A DNA stretch of 61,394 bases. It comes from Candidatus Atribacteria bacterium. GTDB taxonomy: Bacteria; Atribacterota; Phoenicimicrobiia; Phoenicimicrobiales; Stramentimicrobiaceae. The notes beneath the pieces were generated by a model, which made no database searches, had not been told where the DNA came from, and saw only the letters and a program-made list of their open reading frames with translations. How positions within the stretch are numbered: position 1 is the stretch's first letter; each line of letters starts with the position of its first letter. Where the stretch lies: the NCBI GenBank assembly GCA_018402425.1, contig JAGYIZ010000009.1:1-61394 (forward strand), in the 5' to 3' direction. This document shows positions 39,467 to 50,542 of the stretch, one piece after another. The translations under genes were made by a program, and so were the position numbers.

Positions 39467-40170
39467 CCCCTGATGCCATTATCTATTTTCAATGGAATGG
39501 CGTTCATTTAAATGCCACCATAGTATTTACCTGGTTGGTAATGTTTATATTAGCATTAATTAGCTGGTTGGCTACAAAAGATTTAAAAGTAGGTCATGAT
39601 ATCAGTCGCTGGCAGATTGCCCTGGAAGTAATAATCACCTATATCCGTCAACAGATTAAAGAAATTACCCAGCAAAATCCGGATCAATTTATTCCTTTTT
39701 TGGGGAGTCTCTTTTTATTTATTTCCATTTCTAACCTGCTGGCTATTGTACCCGGATATCATCCCCCTACCAGTTCGCTATCAACAACATCGGCCCTGGC
39801 GATCTGTGTATTTTTTGCTATTCCTATCTACGGAATTGGCAAAGTCGGTGTCAAGAATTATTTAAAACAATATCTGGAGCCATCTGTTCTAATGCTGCCT
39901 TTTAATATTATCGGGGAGTTATCACGAACCCTGGCTTTGGCGGTACGTTTGTTTGGAAATATCATGAGCGGCACCTTAATTGCCGGGATTTTACTGATTA
40001 TTGCCCCCTTATTTTTACCGATTATTATGCAGGTATTGGGATTATTAATTGGCCAGATACAGGCTTATATCTTTACTGTTTTGGCTACAGTTTATATTGC
40101 TTCTGCCACACAGGCAGAGAGCGAAGTATACCAAAAAAATAATAATGAAGGAAGTGAGAAAGATGAGTAG
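39457..40170 (+). CDS. atpB: N-ATPase a subunit
   Basis: 237 aa, ATG 39457 with AAGGAG upstream. It is the stator channel subunit, with five or six membrane spans. The essential Arg is in ELSRTLALAVRLFGNIMSG, and the last spans contain GLLIGQIQAYIFTVLATVYI. It forms the ion path with the c ring. It overlaps atpR by 10 bp and atpE by 8 bp. Confidence 0.93.
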   Translation: MEITPDAIIYFQWNGVHLNATIVFTWLVMFILALISWLATKDLKVGHDISRWQIALEVIITYIRQQIKEITQQNPDQFIPFLGSLFLFISISNLLAIVPGYHPPTSSLSTTSALAICVFFAIPIYGIGKVGVKNYLKQYLEPSVLMLPFNIIGELSRTLALAVRLFGNIMSGTLIAGILLIIAPLFLPIIMQVLGLLIGQIQAYIFTVLATVYIASATQAESEVYQKNNNEGSEKDE

Positions 40171-40432
40171 TATTGATATTATAAGTGCAATTTCCATTTT
40201 TACAGCTGGTATTACCATGGCTATCGGTTCCATTGGCCCGGCTATCGGTCAGGGAATGGCTGTGGCACGAGCTTTGGGAGCCATTGCCCAGCAGCCCGAT
40301 GAGGCGAATACTATAACCCGAACATTATTTGTCGGTCTTGCTATGGTCGAGTCCACTGCTATCTATTGCCTGGTTATTTCCGTTATTCTTATTTTTGCCA
40401 ATCCTTTCTGGAATTATATTTTAAGTCAATAA
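40163..40432 (+). CDS. atpE: N-ATPase c subunit with Na+-binding signature
   Basis: 89 aa; ATG 40163 is chosen because it follows GGAAGTGAG, while the longer frame from 40049 lies inside atpB. Two spans form a hairpin. Span 1 has GPAIGQG with the Gln ligand, and span 2 has MVESTAIY: Glu, Ser, Thr and Tyr in the same spacing as the Na+ site of the Ilyobacter c ring (AESTGIY there). All side-chain ligands needed for Na+ are present, so Na+ coupling is predicted. Confidence 0.93.
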   Translation: MSSIDIISAISIFTAGITMAIGSIGPAIGQGMAVARALGAIAQQPDEANTITRTLFVGLAMVESTAIYCLVISVILIFANPFWNYILSQ

Positions 40433-40442
40433 GGGGAATTAT

Positions 40443-41237
40443 ATGATAATTGATATGTTTACAGTAATAGCACAGATTATCAATTTTTTGATTCTGGTCT
40501 TATTACTTAGAAAGTTTCTTTTCAATAAAATTGTTGGCATTATTGACGAAAGAGAAGAACAGATTAAAGAGCAGATAGATAGTGCCGAACAACAGCAGAA
40601 AGAGGCCGAAGAGGAAATTAAAAAACAGCGGAAAATCAGGGAAAAGATGGAAGAGAATTGGGATGATGACCTTGCCCAAATGAAAAAAGAGCTTCAGGCT
40701 AAACGTGAAAAAATGATGGAAGAAGCCAGGAAAGCAGTGAATGAGGAAGAAAAAAACTGGAAAAATTCAATTGCTAAACAACGTGATGCTTTCTTAAGGG
40801 AGTTAAAACAGAGTTCCTGTCAGCAGGTGTGCCAGATTTCCAGAAAGGTCCTGGCAGATCTGGCAAATGAAAAATTAGAAAATCAGTTGATAGACAGCTT
40901 TTTACAACAATTAGAAGATGCAAAAGACAATAATGGACAGGGCTTTCTGTTATCTGATTTAAATGCCAAAAAAGAAGTAGAAATAAATACTGCTTTTCAA
41001 TTGCAGAAAAAAGAAAAAGAAAAGATTACCAATAAATTAAAAAACCTTCTTCAGGATGAAATAAATATTAGTTTTAAAAAATCTGAAGACCTTATCTGTG
41101 GAATTGAATTAAGGGCAAAAGGAAAAAAGATTTCCTGGAGTATAGAAAGTTATCTCAATTCCCTGGAAAAGAACTTACAAAAATTATTTGAAGAAGTTGA
41201 GAATCAACAAGACATTGACAATAAAGAAGAAGAATAA
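40443..41237 (+). CDS. atpF: N-ATPase b subunit with extended C-terminal delta-like region
   Basis: 264 aa, longer than the usual 160. One membrane span at the N-terminus (IAQIINFLILVLLLRKFLF) is followed by a long charged coiled coil (about residues 35-130). The C-terminal segment LICGIELRAKGKKISWSIESYLN looks like the end of the delta subunit. No separate atpH exists in the operon, so this b subunit probably does both jobs, as in other N-ATPases. Confidence 0.88.
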   Translation: MIIDMFTVIAQIINFLILVLLLRKFLFNKIVGIIDEREEQIKEQIDSAEQQQKEAEEEIKKQRKIREKMEENWDDDLAQMKKELQAKREKMMEEARKAVNEEEKNWKNSIAKQRDAFLRELKQSSCQQVCQISRKVLADLANEKLENQLIDSFLQQLEDAKDNNGQGFLLSDLNAKKEVEINTAFQLQKKEKEKITNKLKNLLQDEINISFKKSEDLICGIELRAKGKKISWSIESYLNSLEKNLQKLFEEVENQQDIDNKEEE

Positions 41238-41258
41238 CTTCTCTTGGAGATAGATAAG

Positions 41259-42836
41259 ATGAAAGAATTAATTCAAAATATGCCTCTACAGGAACATATA
41301 AAAGAAACTTTTTTCAGGATGAAAAAGGTTGTAAAAAAGCAGGAAGCATCCTTTGATTTCCAGGAAATTGGAATCATTACTTCAGTTGGTAAAAATATTG
41401 TAAAGGCAAACGGCTTGCCCAATGTAAAATCAGGGGAGATTGTCCGTTTTAAAAAAGGACAATTGGGAATGGTCTTTAATCTTAATACTGATAGTGCGGA
41501 CATTATACTTTTAGATGAAGCAGCATCTATTGGCTCGACTGATGAGGTAGAACGAACCGATAGGGTTATGAGTGTCCCGGTTGGCGAAATACTCCTTGGT
41601 CGTATTATTGATTCTGTAGGCAGGCCTCTTGATGACAAGGGAGCTATCAGGTCAACAGAATATGCACCGATTGAACAGGATGCAGCCGCTATTATGGATA
41701 GGGACCCTGTAAATATTCCTTTGCAAACAGGATTATTGGTTGTCGATTCTTTGGTTCCGGTTGGCAGAGGTCAACGGGAATTAATTTTAGGCGACCGTCA
41801 GACTGGTAAAACAGCCATTGCGATAGATACTATTTTAAATCAGAAAAAAGGCGATGTTGTCTGCATATATTGTGCAATAGGCCAGCAAATATCTTCTGTT
41901 GCCAGGGTAATCTCCAGGTTAAAATCATCCCAGGCGATCGATTACAGCATCGTTCTGGTAGCCTCCGGTGATGAGGCGCCTGGACTTAATTATATTGCCC
42001 CATATGCTGCCACCAGTATCGGAGAGTATTTTATGAGAAAGGGTAAGGATGTGCTGGTTATTTATGATGATTTAACACAGCATGCCCGTTCTTATCGTGA
42101 ATTATCCTTATTAATGAGAAGACCGCCGGCAAGGGAGGCATTCCCGGGTGATATTTTTTATATTCACTCCCGTCTTTTGGAAAGGGCTACTCATTTGAAA
42201 AAAGAATACGGGGGAGGATCTTTAACAGCCTTACCGATTATTGAAACAGAAGCTCAGAATTTATCAGCATATATACCAACTAATATAATATCGATTACTG
42301 ATGGGCAGATATACCTTTCACCCCAATTGTTCCAGGGCGGTATTCTACCGGCAGTTGATGTAGGCAAATCGGTTTCCCGCGTTGGAGGAAAAACCCAACT
42401 GGCAGCATACCGCCAGGTGGTGGGTGATTTACGGTTAAGTTATTCTCAGTTCCAGGAACTGGAGATTTTTTCACGTTTTGGAACCCAATTGGATGAAAAT
42501 ACCAAAAAAACTTTAACCCGGGGCAGAAGGATAAGGGAAATATTAAAACAGAATCAATATGAACCCTATTCAGTTTTAGAGCAAATTATCCTTCTTTTAG
42601 CTGTTTCCCGTGGTTTGCTGGATGAAGTTCCCATTAATAAAATTAGTGCATTTAAAAAGAGGATTAAAGAGGATATTAAAGATAATTTTTCTGGAATTAC
42701 CGAGAAAATTAATAATAATAAAACTTTATCTTCTGATGATAAAGAGAGATTGAGCTATTTTATTCAGGAGATAACTGATTCAATTGTGAAGGATACTGAT
42801 TATGCAGATGCTGGAGACAATTCGCAGGAAAATTGA
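41259..42836 (+). CDS. atpA: N-ATPase alpha subunit
   Basis: 525 aa. ATG 41259 has GGAG nine bases upstream, better than TTG 41244, which overlaps that site. The regulatory P-loop is [21 protein letters not shown]. Further marks are [35 protein letters not shown], and [24 protein letters not shown]. It forms the F1 hexamer with beta. It overlaps atpG by 35 bp. Confidence 0.94.
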   Translation: MKELIQNMPLQEHIKETFFRMKKVVKKQEASFDFQEIGIITSVGKNIVKANGLPNVKSGEIVRFKKGQLGMVFNLNTDSADIILLDEAASIGSTDEVERTDRVMSVPVGEILLGRIIDSVGRPLDDKGAIRSTEYAPIEQDAAAIMDRDPVNIPLQTGLLVVDSLVPVGRGQRELILGDRQTGKTAIAIDTILNQKKGDVVCIYCAIGQQISSVARVISRLKSSQAIDYSIVLVASGDEAPGLNYIAPYAATSIGEYFMRKGKDVLVIYDDLTQHARSYRELSLLMRRPPAREAFPGDIFYIHSRLLERATHLKKEYGGGSLTALPIIETEAQNLSAYIPTNIISITDGQIYLSPQLFQGGILPAVDVGKSVSRVGGKTQLAAYRQVVGDLRLSYSQFQELEIFSRFGTQLDENTKKTLTRGRRIREILKQNQYEPYSVLEQIILLLAVSRGLLDEVPINKISAFKKRIKEDIKDNFSGITEKINNNKTLSSDDKERLSYFIQEITDSIVKDTDYADAGDNSQEN

Positions 42837-43686
42837 GAGTGCAAAAGATATGCACTCAGTGGTAAAGACAATGAAAGCCCTGGCTGCAGTAAATATTCAT
42901 GCCTATGAGAAGGCAGTTAGTGCTATAAATTATTACCATCAGAATATTGAAGCTGGTTTGCAGATAGTTTTAAAAGAAAATCCTGAGATTTTAAAGGCAC
43001 CCGCTGCTGATGATATTGAATCAATCGGTATCATTGTTTTTGGTGCACAAAGAGGAATGGCCGGTAATTTTAATTTACCAGTCGTTAATAAGCTGGATTC
43101 CTGGATGAAAGAAAAGGGCTTAAAACAGCAATCGTCAGTGACTGCCTGTGTGGTTGGAGACAGGATTTTAGAGCCTTTGAAGGATATTGGAATTTCGCCA
43201 AATTATAAGCTTGATTTTCCTAATTTTCGCTATAATCTGGATAGTACTATTCAAGACGTACTCTTAATAGTAGAAAAATGGCGTTTCCAGAAAAGGGTAT
43301 CTCATATCCATCTTTTTTATAACCGTCCAACAAGCGGTTCTTCTTTTAAACCAGGTCATTTTCAGTTATATCCTTTAAACCCTGATTGGCTCAGAGAGTT
43401 GGCAGCTAAGCAATGGCCTTCCCGTTCCATACCATTGTATACTATCCCAGCTGACACCTTGTTTAACCTGGTTATCCGCCAATATTTCTATATTTCGCTC
43501 TATAAAGCGTTCATTGAATCAATGGCCAGTGAAAATGCCAGCAGACTTATTGCCATGCGCAAGGCAGAGCAGAATATTGAAGAACAGTTAGAAGAACTGG
43601 ATGCCCAGTTTAACAAACAAAGACAGGATTCAATTACCGAAGAACTGCTGGACATTGTTGCCGGGTTTGAAGCACTTACCAAATAA
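42802..43686 (+). CDS. atpG: N-ATPase gamma subunit
   Basis: 294 aa, ATG 42802 with AAGGA upstream. It is the central rotor shaft. The N-terminus has [26 protein letters not shown], and the C-terminal helix has [22 protein letters not shown], both typical of gamma. The middle is divergent, as in other N-ATPases. It is the last gene of the operon. Confidence 0.9.
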   Translation: MQMLETIRRKIESAKDMHSVVKTMKALAAVNIHAYEKAVSAINYYHQNIEAGLQIVLKENPEILKAPAADDIESIGIIVFGAQRGMAGNFNLPVVNKLDSWMKEKGLKQQSSVTACVVGDRILEPLKDIGISPNYKLDFPNFRYNLDSTIQDVLLIVEKWRFQKRVSHIHLFYNRPTSGSSFKPGHFQLYPLNPDWLRELAAKQWPSRSIPLYTIPADTLFNLVIRQYFYISLYKAFIESMASENASRLIAMRKAEQNIEEQLEELDAQFNKQRQDSITEELLDIVAGFEALTK

Positions 43687-43748
43687 GATATAAAGTATTT
43701 TTTGGCAGATCATCATATACCTTTACCTTTAAATTATGGAGAATGCCA

Positions 43749-45917
43749 ATGAATAATCAAATGAATTTCAAAAAATACAGGAAGAATATTCGGATTATAG
43801 GAATGACCTGTGTGAACTGTGCTCGTCGTGTTGAACAAAATCTGCAGAAAATTGACGGTGTAAAGTTTGCCTCAGTTAATTTAGCAACAGAGTCTGCCTA
43901 TTTGATTAGTCAGCGGGAAATACCATTTCATGAAATAAAGGAAGCCGTTGAAAATGTCGGATATGGCGTTTCAGAGAGGATGGATGAAGAATTAGGACAA
44001 AAACGATACCTGAAGTCAAAAGAAAACTTAATTCTAGCCTGGATTATAACCCTTCCCTTATCAATAATGATGATTTTTCATATGCTTGGCTACCATATTC
44101 CGGGATTTGTCTGGATTGAAGTAATTGCTGTTGCTTTCGTAATTTTTTATTGCGGGAAAGCAACAATTAAAAGCGCCTGGATAGCTTTTAGACATTTTCA
44201 TTCTAATATGGATAGCCTTATTACAATCGGTTCCATTACTTCCTGGGTTACTGCAATATTAAACCGGACAGGATTGCCCATCATATCATTCGGGACGCTT
44301 GGGGCTATGATTATTGCCATTCACCTAACCGGTCGTTTCATTGAATCACGCTTAAGGGATAAGGCTGCCAAGGAAATCAAGTCATTAATTTCTCTGCAGT
44401 CAAAAGAAGCGACAATCATTTTAGATAATAATGAAGTAAAATTGTCTATTTCCATGATTAAAAAAGACAATTTGGTTAAGGTTAAGCCAGGAGAGCGTAT
44501 ACCTGTTGACGGCATTGTTGCCGAAGGAAGCTCAGCAGTGGATGAATCTTTTATTTCCGGAGAACCTATTCCCAAGAAAAAAGGTGAAGAAGATGAAGTG
44601 GTAGGAGGATCAATTAATCTTTCCGGTCCCTTAATCATTAAAGTTACCAAAGTAGGAGAAAATTCTTTTCTCTCTCAAATGATTCAATTAATAAAAGAAG
44701 CCCAGGGAACAAAAGTGCCGATACAGGCATTAGCGGATAAGATAACTAACTACTTTGTTCCTGCTATAATGACTCTTGCAATTATCAGTGCAGTATTCTG
44801 GTATTTTAATTTGCAGGGATATCAGTCTTTTTTATTAAGAGCAAAAGAATTACTACCCTGGGTATTAATAACTGAAAACAACTTGTCTTTTGCTGTATTT
44901 GTCTTTATTTCTACCATAGTAATTGCCTGTCCCTGTGCATTGGGATTGGCTACCCCTATGGCATTGGTAGTTGGAAGCGGATTGGCAGCCAGGAGAGGGT
45001 TGATTATCAGGAATGCAGAAGCGATTCAGACTTCAAAAGATGTAGCATATGTACTTATGGATAAAACTGGCACCATCACTCATGGGCAGCCTTCTATAAT
45101 TAATCATGACCTTTCTCAGGAAGAAATGAATATTGTTGCCTCAATTGAAAGTAACTCGCATCATCCTTTAGCCCAGGCTATTGCCGGAAATATAAAAGAT
45201 AAGATTAATATAAATAATATAAATAATATAAAAGAAATTCCGGGCAAAGGTGTTTCCGGGGATTATGAGGGAAGTAATTACTTTGTCGGCAAACCTGAAA
45301 GCCAGAAGGATTATGTTCTTTATCTAAAAAAAGGACAAACAGTGGTCGAGGTCCTGAAAGATAATGAGAAGATTGGCTTTATTGTTTTGGCTGACCGCAT
45401 CAGGGAAGACTCAAAAGAATCAATATCCCGGCTTAGAGAATTAAATATTGTTCCGGTAATGGTAACCGGAGATAACAAGATAACTGCTCAGGTAGTAGCA
45501 GATGAAATGGGCATTGAAACAGTATATGCCGGAGTCAGGCCGGATGAAAAGTTGGAAATTGTCAGAAAGTACCAGGGTGAGGGCAAAAAGGTATTAATGA
45601 TAGGTGATGGGATAAATGATGCGGCTTCACTGAAAGGTGCAGACATTGGTGTGGCAATGGGGGTTGGTGCTGACCTGGCTATTGATAGTGCTGATATTGT
45701 GATTATAAAAGAAGGAATCTCCGGACTTATTTATAGTATTATCATTTCCACTAAAATCTTTAAAATCATTCGCCAGAATTTGTTCTGGGCTTTTTTGTAT
45801 AATACTCTGGCAATACCTATGGCTATGCTGGGTCTTTTACACCCGGCTATTGCTGAAGCTGCCATGGTTTTCAGCTCGATAACCGTAATATTAAATTCTT
45901 TGAGAATTCAAAAATGA
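43749..45917 (+). CDS. copA: Cu+-exporting P1B-type ATPase
   Basis: 722 aa; ATG 43749 sits six bases after GGAGA, better than ATG 43743. One N-terminal heavy-metal domain (GMTCVNCARRVEQ) is followed by eight membrane spans. CPCALGLATP is the transport motif, DKTGTITHG the phosphorylation site, SHHPLA the nucleotide-binding HP pair, and GDGINDAASLKGADIGVAMG the hinge. The last span, YNTLAIPMAMLGLLHPAIAEAAMVFSSITV, fits the Cu+/Ag+ class. It stands alone after the ATPase operon. Confidence 0.93.
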   Translation: MNNQMNFKKYRKNIRIIGMTCVNCARRVEQNLQKIDGVKFASVNLATESAYLISQREIPFHEIKEAVENVGYGVSERMDEELGQKRYLKSKENLILAWIITLPLSIMMIFHMLGYHIPGFVWIEVIAVAFVIFYCGKATIKSAWIAFRHFHSNMDSLITIGSITSWVTAILNRTGLPIISFGTLGAMIIAIHLTGRFIESRLRDKAAKEIKSLISLQSKEATIILDNNEVKLSISMIKKDNLVKVKPGERIPVDGIVAEGSSAVDESFISGEPIPKKKGEEDEVVGGSINLSGPLIIKVTKVGENSFLSQMIQLIKEAQGTKVPIQALADKITNYFVPAIMTLAIISAVFWYFNLQGYQSFLLRAKELLPWVLITENNLSFAVFVFISTIVIACPCALGLATPMALVVGSGLAARRGLIIRNAEAIQTSKDVAYVLMDKTGTITHGQPSIINHDLSQEEMNIVASIESNSHHPLAQAIAGNIKDKININNINNIKEIPGKGVSGDYEGSNYFVGKPESQKDYVLYLKKGQTVVEVLKDNEKIGFIVLADRIREDSKESISRLRELNIVPVMVTGDNKITAQVVADEMGIETVYAGVRPDEKLEIVRKYQGEGKKVLMIGDGINDAASLKGADIGVAMGVGADLAIDSADIVIIKEGISGLIYSIIISTKIFKIIRQNLFWAFLYNTLAIPMAMLGLLHPAIAEAAMVFSSITVILNSLRIQK

Positions 45918-45976
45918 TAATTAAATAATAGTAAGTAAATAAGTATAAAATTTTATAAAATGAAAGGAATATAAAA

Positions 45977-48900
45977 ATGAAACATAAAATGGTTACTTTA
46001 GATGGAAATACGGCAGCTGCCCATACTGCCTATCATCTTAGTGAAAATATAACAATTTATCCCATTACGCCTTCTTCTCCTATGGGAGAATTAGCTGATT
46101 TATGGGCTTTTCAAGGTACAAAGAATATTTGGGGGGTTGTCCCTCATGTTGCCGAAATGCAAAGCGAGGCAGGTGCGGCCGGAGCAGTACACGGTTCACT
46201 GCAGAGAGGCTCATTAACTACTACTTTTACTGCTTCCCAGGGATTATTGCTGATGATTCCAAATATGTTTAAGATTGCCGGTGAACTTACAGCTGCTGTA
46301 TTTCATGTAGCTGCCCGGACCGTTGCTACACATGCACTCTCTATTTTTTGTGATCATTCTGATGTAATGGCTGTACGCTCTACGGGATTTGCAATTCTTT
46401 CGGCAGCATCTGTCCAGGAGGCAATGGATTTTCCGTTAATTGCCCAGGCCGCTTCTCTGAAATCCAGGATTCCCTTTTTGCATTTCTTTGATGGTTTCCG
46501 TACCTCTCATGAAATATCCAAGGTTGAGCTATTGGAAGTTGAAGAAATGAAGAAAATGATCGATGACAAATTAGTATATGAACATAGAACCCGCGCACTT
46601 TCCCCGGAACATCCATTTATACGCGGAACAGCCCAAAATCCTGATGTTTTCTTTCAGGCAAGAGAAGGCTGTAATCCTTTTTATGATGCCTGTGCTGACA
46701 TTACTGAAAAAACCATGGAACAATTTAAAGAGGTAACCGGCCGGGAATATCATTTGTTTCAGTATGAGGGAAATCCTAAAGCCGAATCAGTCATAGTATT
46801 GATGGGTTCGGGGTGTGAAACAGCTCAGGAAACCGTAGAATACCTTAACAAAAAAGGAGAAAAAGTTGGTCTTATTAAAGTAAGATTATACCGGCCTTTT
46901 TCTATTAAACACTTGTGGAAGGCACTCCCGGAAACTGTAAAAAGGATTTGTGTTTTGGATAGGACGAAAGAGCCTGGCAGTCCAGGGGAACCTCTGTACA
47001 TGGAAATTTTAGCAACACTCAACGAATATATTAATGAAAATAATATAAACAGGAAGATAAAAGTAACCGGAGGCCGCTATGGGTTATCGTCTAAGGAATT
47101 CACCCCTGCCATGGTTGCAGGTGTTTTTAATGAGCTAAAAAAAGATACGCCCTCAAACAATTTTACTGTCGGAATTAATGACGATGTAAGTAAAAAAAGC
47201 ATAGAATACCCCAAACATTTTCATACCGAGCCATCCGAGAGGGTGAGAGCAGTTTTCTATGGATTGGGTTCAGACGGGACTGTAAGCGCTAACAAGAGTT
47301 CTATCAAAATTATCGGTGAGGAAACTGATAACTTTGCCCAGGGTTATTTTGTCTATGATTCCAGAAAAGCAGGGTCCCTTACTATTTCACATTTACGTTT
47401 TGGCAAAGAACCTATTCACTCACCATACCTCATTGAAAAGGCAAATTTTGTAGGATGCCATCAGTTTTCTTTCCTGGAAAAATATGATGTCTTAAAGTAT
47501 GCTGATGACAATGCTGTATTTCTATTAAACAGCCCTCATTCATCTAAAGAAGTCTGGGATAAAATACCTATGGAAATACAGAAAATAATTATTGAAAAGA
47601 AGATTAAGTTTTATGTCATCAATGCCTATCAGATTGCCAGAGATACCGGTCTTGGAGCCAGAATTAATACAGTGATGCAGACAGCTTTTTTCCTTCTAAG
47701 TAAAATATTGCCGGAAGATGCTGCCATTGACAAAATTAAGAAATTTATTAAGAAAAGCTATGGTAAAAAAGGAGAAACAATAATAGAAAAAAATAACAAG
47801 GCAGTTGATCAGGCCAGCAAGGCAATTGAAGAGGTTGTTGTACCGACAAAAGCAGATAGCTCAATCAAGCAGAAAGAACCAGTTCCTGCCGAAGCTCCCA
47901 CATTTGTACGTGAAGTAACAGCGAAGATGATAGCCCAGGAAGGGGATGAGATTCCGGTAAGTGCCTTTGAACCTGACGGAACCTTCCCTTCCGGAACTAC
48001 CAAATGGGAAAAAAGAAATATTGCCCAGGAAATTCCGGTTTGGGATCCGGGAACATGCATCCAATGTGGAAACTGTGTTTTTATCTGTCCCCATGCAGTT
48101 ATCAGGAGTAAAGTTTACTCACCGGAATTGCTTCCTAAAGCACCGGAAAGTTTTAAATCCGTTGACAGTAAAATTAAATCATTCCAGGGAGAAAAGTTTA
48201 CCATTCAGGTTTCTCCGGAAGATTGTACCGGCTGTGGTTTATGTGTAGAAATATGTCCGGCAAAGAACAAGAAACAGCCGGATAAAAAAGCAGTTAATAT
48301 GATGCCCGTTGATCTAATCAGGGAACAGGAAAAGAAAAATTGGTCATTTTTCCAAAACTTACCACTGGTTGACCGTTCAAAATTACAACTCAATCGTATC
48401 AGAGACCTGCAATTTACAATGCCGTTATTTGAATTTTCGGGAGCTTGTGCCGGATGTGGGGAGACACCTTATTTAAAGGTTTTAAGTCAATTATTTGGTG
48501 ACCACATGGTGATTGCCAATGCTACCGGATGCTCTTCTATATATGGCGGTAATCTTCCTGCTACTCCATGGACTTTTAACGGGGAAGGATATGGACCTGC
48601 CTGGTCTAATTCTCTTTTTGAAGATAATGCCGAATTTGGATTTGGAATGCGCCTGGCTATTGACCAGCAAAAGAAGTATGCTATTTCCCTGTTAGAACAA
48701 TTAAAGAAAGAAATAGGGGAAGATTTTGTAGACGAATTAATAGAAATGGCGAAATCTAAAGATATAGAGATTAATAAACAGAGAGAATCTGTTAAACAAT
48801 TACATGAAATTTTAGGGAAGATTGATAAAGAAGAAGCAAGGCAATTAGAGAGTGTGGCTGAATCTTTAATAAAAAAGAGTGTCTGGATTATTGGAGGAGA

Positions 48901-49543
48901 CGGTTGGGCTTATGATATAGGTTATGGCGGACTGGACCATGTTATTGCCCAACCTGATAATGTCAATATTCTGGTATTGGATACCGAAGTTTACTCTAAT
49001 ACGGGAGGGCAGATGTCTAAGGCAACTCCCTTAGGGGCGGTTGCCAAATTTGCTGCCGGCGGGAAGTCAATGGCTAAAAAAGATCTTGCCATGATGGCAG
49101 TGAATTATGGTCACGTTTATGTTGCCCGAATTGCCATAGGGGCAAATATGAACCATGCTATTAAAGTTTTCCAGGAGGCAGAAGCTTATCAGGGACCTTC
49201 TTTAATCGTTGCTTACTGTCCCTGTATTGGACATGGTTATGATTTAAGAAATGGCCTGCAACAGCAAAAGGCTGCAGTTTCGTCCGGATATTGGCCGTTA
49301 ATGCGATATTCTCCTGACTTGAAAAAACAAAATAAGAATCCTTTCCAATTAGATTCCAAGTCTCCAAGCATACCCTTGGAAGAGTATATTTACGCAGAGA
49401 ATCGATACAGAATGCTAACTTACAGCAATCCTGAAATTGCCGAACAATTTAGCAAGAAAGCCCAACAGGAAGTTTTGAACCGATGGAAAATATATGAGAA
49501 ATGGGCAGAAAAGGAAATTTCTCAAGAAGAGGGGGAAAAGTAA
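45977..49543 (+). CDS. nifJ: pyruvate:ferredoxin (flavodoxin) oxidoreductase
   Basis: 1188 aa, single-chain PFOR, with GAAAGGA before ATG 45977. It splits pyruvate to acetyl-CoA and CO2 and reduces ferredoxin. Domain I begins with YPITPSSPMGE. A ferredoxin domain carries CIQCGNCVFICPHA and CTGCGLCVEICPAKN. The TPP domain has CAGCGETPYLK, ATGCSSIYGGNLPATPW and GDGWAYDIGYGGLDHV with VYSNTGGQMSKATPLGA. The length is normal. The next gene starts directly after its stop. Confidence 0.96.
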   Translation: MKHKMVTLDGNTAAAHTAYHLSENITIYPITPSSPMGELADLWAFQGTKNIWGVVPHVAEMQSEAGAAGAVHGSLQRGSLTTTFTASQGLLLMIPNMFKIAGELTAAVFHVAARTVATHALSIFCDHSDVMAVRSTGFAILSAASVQEAMDFPLIAQAASLKSRIPFLHFFDGFRTSHEISKVELLEVEEMKKMIDDKLVYEHRTRALSPEHPFIRGTAQNPDVFFQAREGCNPFYDACADITEKTMEQFKEVTGREYHLFQYEGNPKAESVIVLMGSGCETAQETVEYLNKKGEKVGLIKVRLYRPFSIKHLWKALPETVKRICVLDRTKEPGSPGEPLYMEILATLNEYINENNINRKIKVTGGRYGLSSKEFTPAMVAGVFNELKKDTPSNNFTVGINDDVSKKSIEYPKHFHTEPSERVRAVFYGLGSDGTVSANKSSIKIIGEETDNFAQGYFVYDSRKAGSLTISHLRFGKEPIHSPYLIEKANFVGCHQFSFLEKYDVLKYADDNAVFLLNSPHSSKEVWDKIPMEIQKIIIEKKIKFYVINAYQIARDTGLGARINTVMQTAFFLLSKILPEDAAIDKIKKFIKKSYGKKGETIIEKNNKAVDQASKAIEEVVVPTKADSSIKQKEPVPAEAPTFVREVTAKMIAQEGDEIPVSAFEPDGTFPSGTTKWEKRNIAQEIPVWDPGTCIQCGNCVFICPHAVIRSKVYSPELLPKAPESFKSVDSKIKSFQGEKFTIQVSPEDCTGCGLCVEICPAKNKKQPDKKAVNMMPVDLIREQEKKNWSFFQNLPLVDRSKLQLNRIRDLQFTMPLFEFSGACAGCGETPYLKVLSQLFGDHMVIANATGCSSIYGGNLPATPWTFNGEGYGPAWSNSLFEDNAEFGFGMRLAIDQQKKYAISLLEQLKKEIGEDFVDELIEMAKSKDIEINKQRESVKQLHEILGKIDKEEARQLESVAESLIKKSVWIIGGDGWAYDIGYGGLDHVIAQPDNVNILVLDTEVYSNTGGQMSKATPLGAVAKFAAGGKSMAKKDLAMMAVNYGHVYVARIAIGANMNHAIKVFQEAEAYQGPSLIVAYCPCIGHGYDLRNGLQQQKAAVSSGYWPLMRYSPDLKKQNKNPFQLDSKSPSIPLEEYIYAENRYRMLTYSNPEIAEQFSKKAQQEVLNRWKIYEKWAEKEISQEEGEK

Positions 49544-50542
49544 ATGATTGATTTGAGTACAGAATATATGGGGATTAAGTTAAAAAATCCATTAGTAGCA
49601 TCTGCTTCACCATTATCCGAGGATATTGAAAAAATTAAACAAATGGAAGAAAAAGGGATTTCAGCTGTCGTACTGCATTCACTATTTGAAGAGCAGATTA
49701 AATTGCAGGAAAGGGAATTAAATCAATCCCTATCTCAGGGAACCGAAAGCTATGCAGAGGCACTGAGTTATTTTCCTGACCTGAACAATTATCGTTTTGC
49801 TCCGGATGAATATATAGACTATATTTCCAGAGTTAAAGATGAAGTAAAAATCCCAATTATCGGTAGTCTGAACGGGGTATCTCAAGGTGGATGGGTTCGT
49901 TACGCTAAAAAGATTGAAGAGGCAGGAGCAGATGCTCTGGAGTTAAACATCTATTATTTGCCGACAGAAAAAAATAATTCATGTCAGGAAATTGAGCAAA
50001 TTTACCTTGACTTGATAAAGAGTTTGCGACAAAATATAACAATACCGATTGCAGTAAAATTAAGCCCTTATTTTAATTCCATTCCCGGTATAACTAATAA
50101 GTTGGCTGAAGAAGGAGCGGATGGTCTGGTTTTATTCAATCGGTTTTATCAGCCGGATATTGACTTAGCTAAAATGTCGGTTGTCCCTAATTTGGAATTA
50201 AGCCGTTCTTCGGAATTACGGTTAAGGCTAAGATGGGTCGCTATACTCTATCAAAAAGTAAAGGCTGATATGGCAATTACCGGCGGAATCCATACTGCTG
50301 AAGACATAATAAAAGGTATTTTAGCAGGAGCAAATGTAACAATGACGACATCAGCTCTGCTGGAAAAAGGAATCCCATACATCGATAAATTGATTAAAGG
50401 AACAGAAGAGTGGCTCAGAAGACATCAATATAATTCCATTAATGAAATCAGGGGCCTTCTGAGCCAGCAAAATGTCAAAGAGACAGATGCTTTTGAAAGA
50501 GCAAATTATATGAAAGTATTAAAGTCTTATCATTATGAATAA
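49544..50542 (+). CDS. dihydroorotate-dehydrogenase-like FMN protein
   Basis: 332 aa; GAGGGGG lies before ATG 49544, right after nifJ. It is a TIM-barrel FMN protein of the DHOD/PreA type: YMGIKLKNPLVASASPLSEDI, GADALELNIYYLP, AVKLSPYFNSI and MAITGGIHTAEDIIKGILAGANVTMTTSALL. The catalytic Cys/Ser loop is not obvious, so pyrimidine synthesis is not assured. A gene of this family often follows nifJ in other genomes, where its partner role is unknown. Confidence 0.85.
   Translation: MIDLSTEYMGIKLKNPLVASASPLSEDIEKIKQMEEKGISAVVLHSLFEEQIKLQERELNQSLSQGTESYAEALSYFPDLNNYRFAPDEYIDYISRVKDEVKIPIIGSLNGVSQGGWVRYAKKIEEAGADALELNIYYLPTEKNNSCQEIEQIYLDLIKSLRQNITIPIAVKLSPYFNSIPGITNKLAEEGADGLVLFNRFYQPDIDLAKMSVVPNLELSRSSELRLRLRWVAILYQKVKADMAITGGIHTAEDIIKGILAGANVTMTTSALLEKGIPYIDKLIKGTEEWLRRHQYNSINEIRGLLSQQNVKETDAFERANYMKVLKSYHYE

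Noticed and set aside
40049-40162. Longer c subunit starting inside atpB
   Set aside because: The extra residues are a shadow of atpB; ATG 40163 has a site and gives a normal c-subunit length.
47809-48248. ORFs in other frames within nifJ
   Set aside because: They are shadows of a strongly conserved PFOR coding region with no sites of their own.
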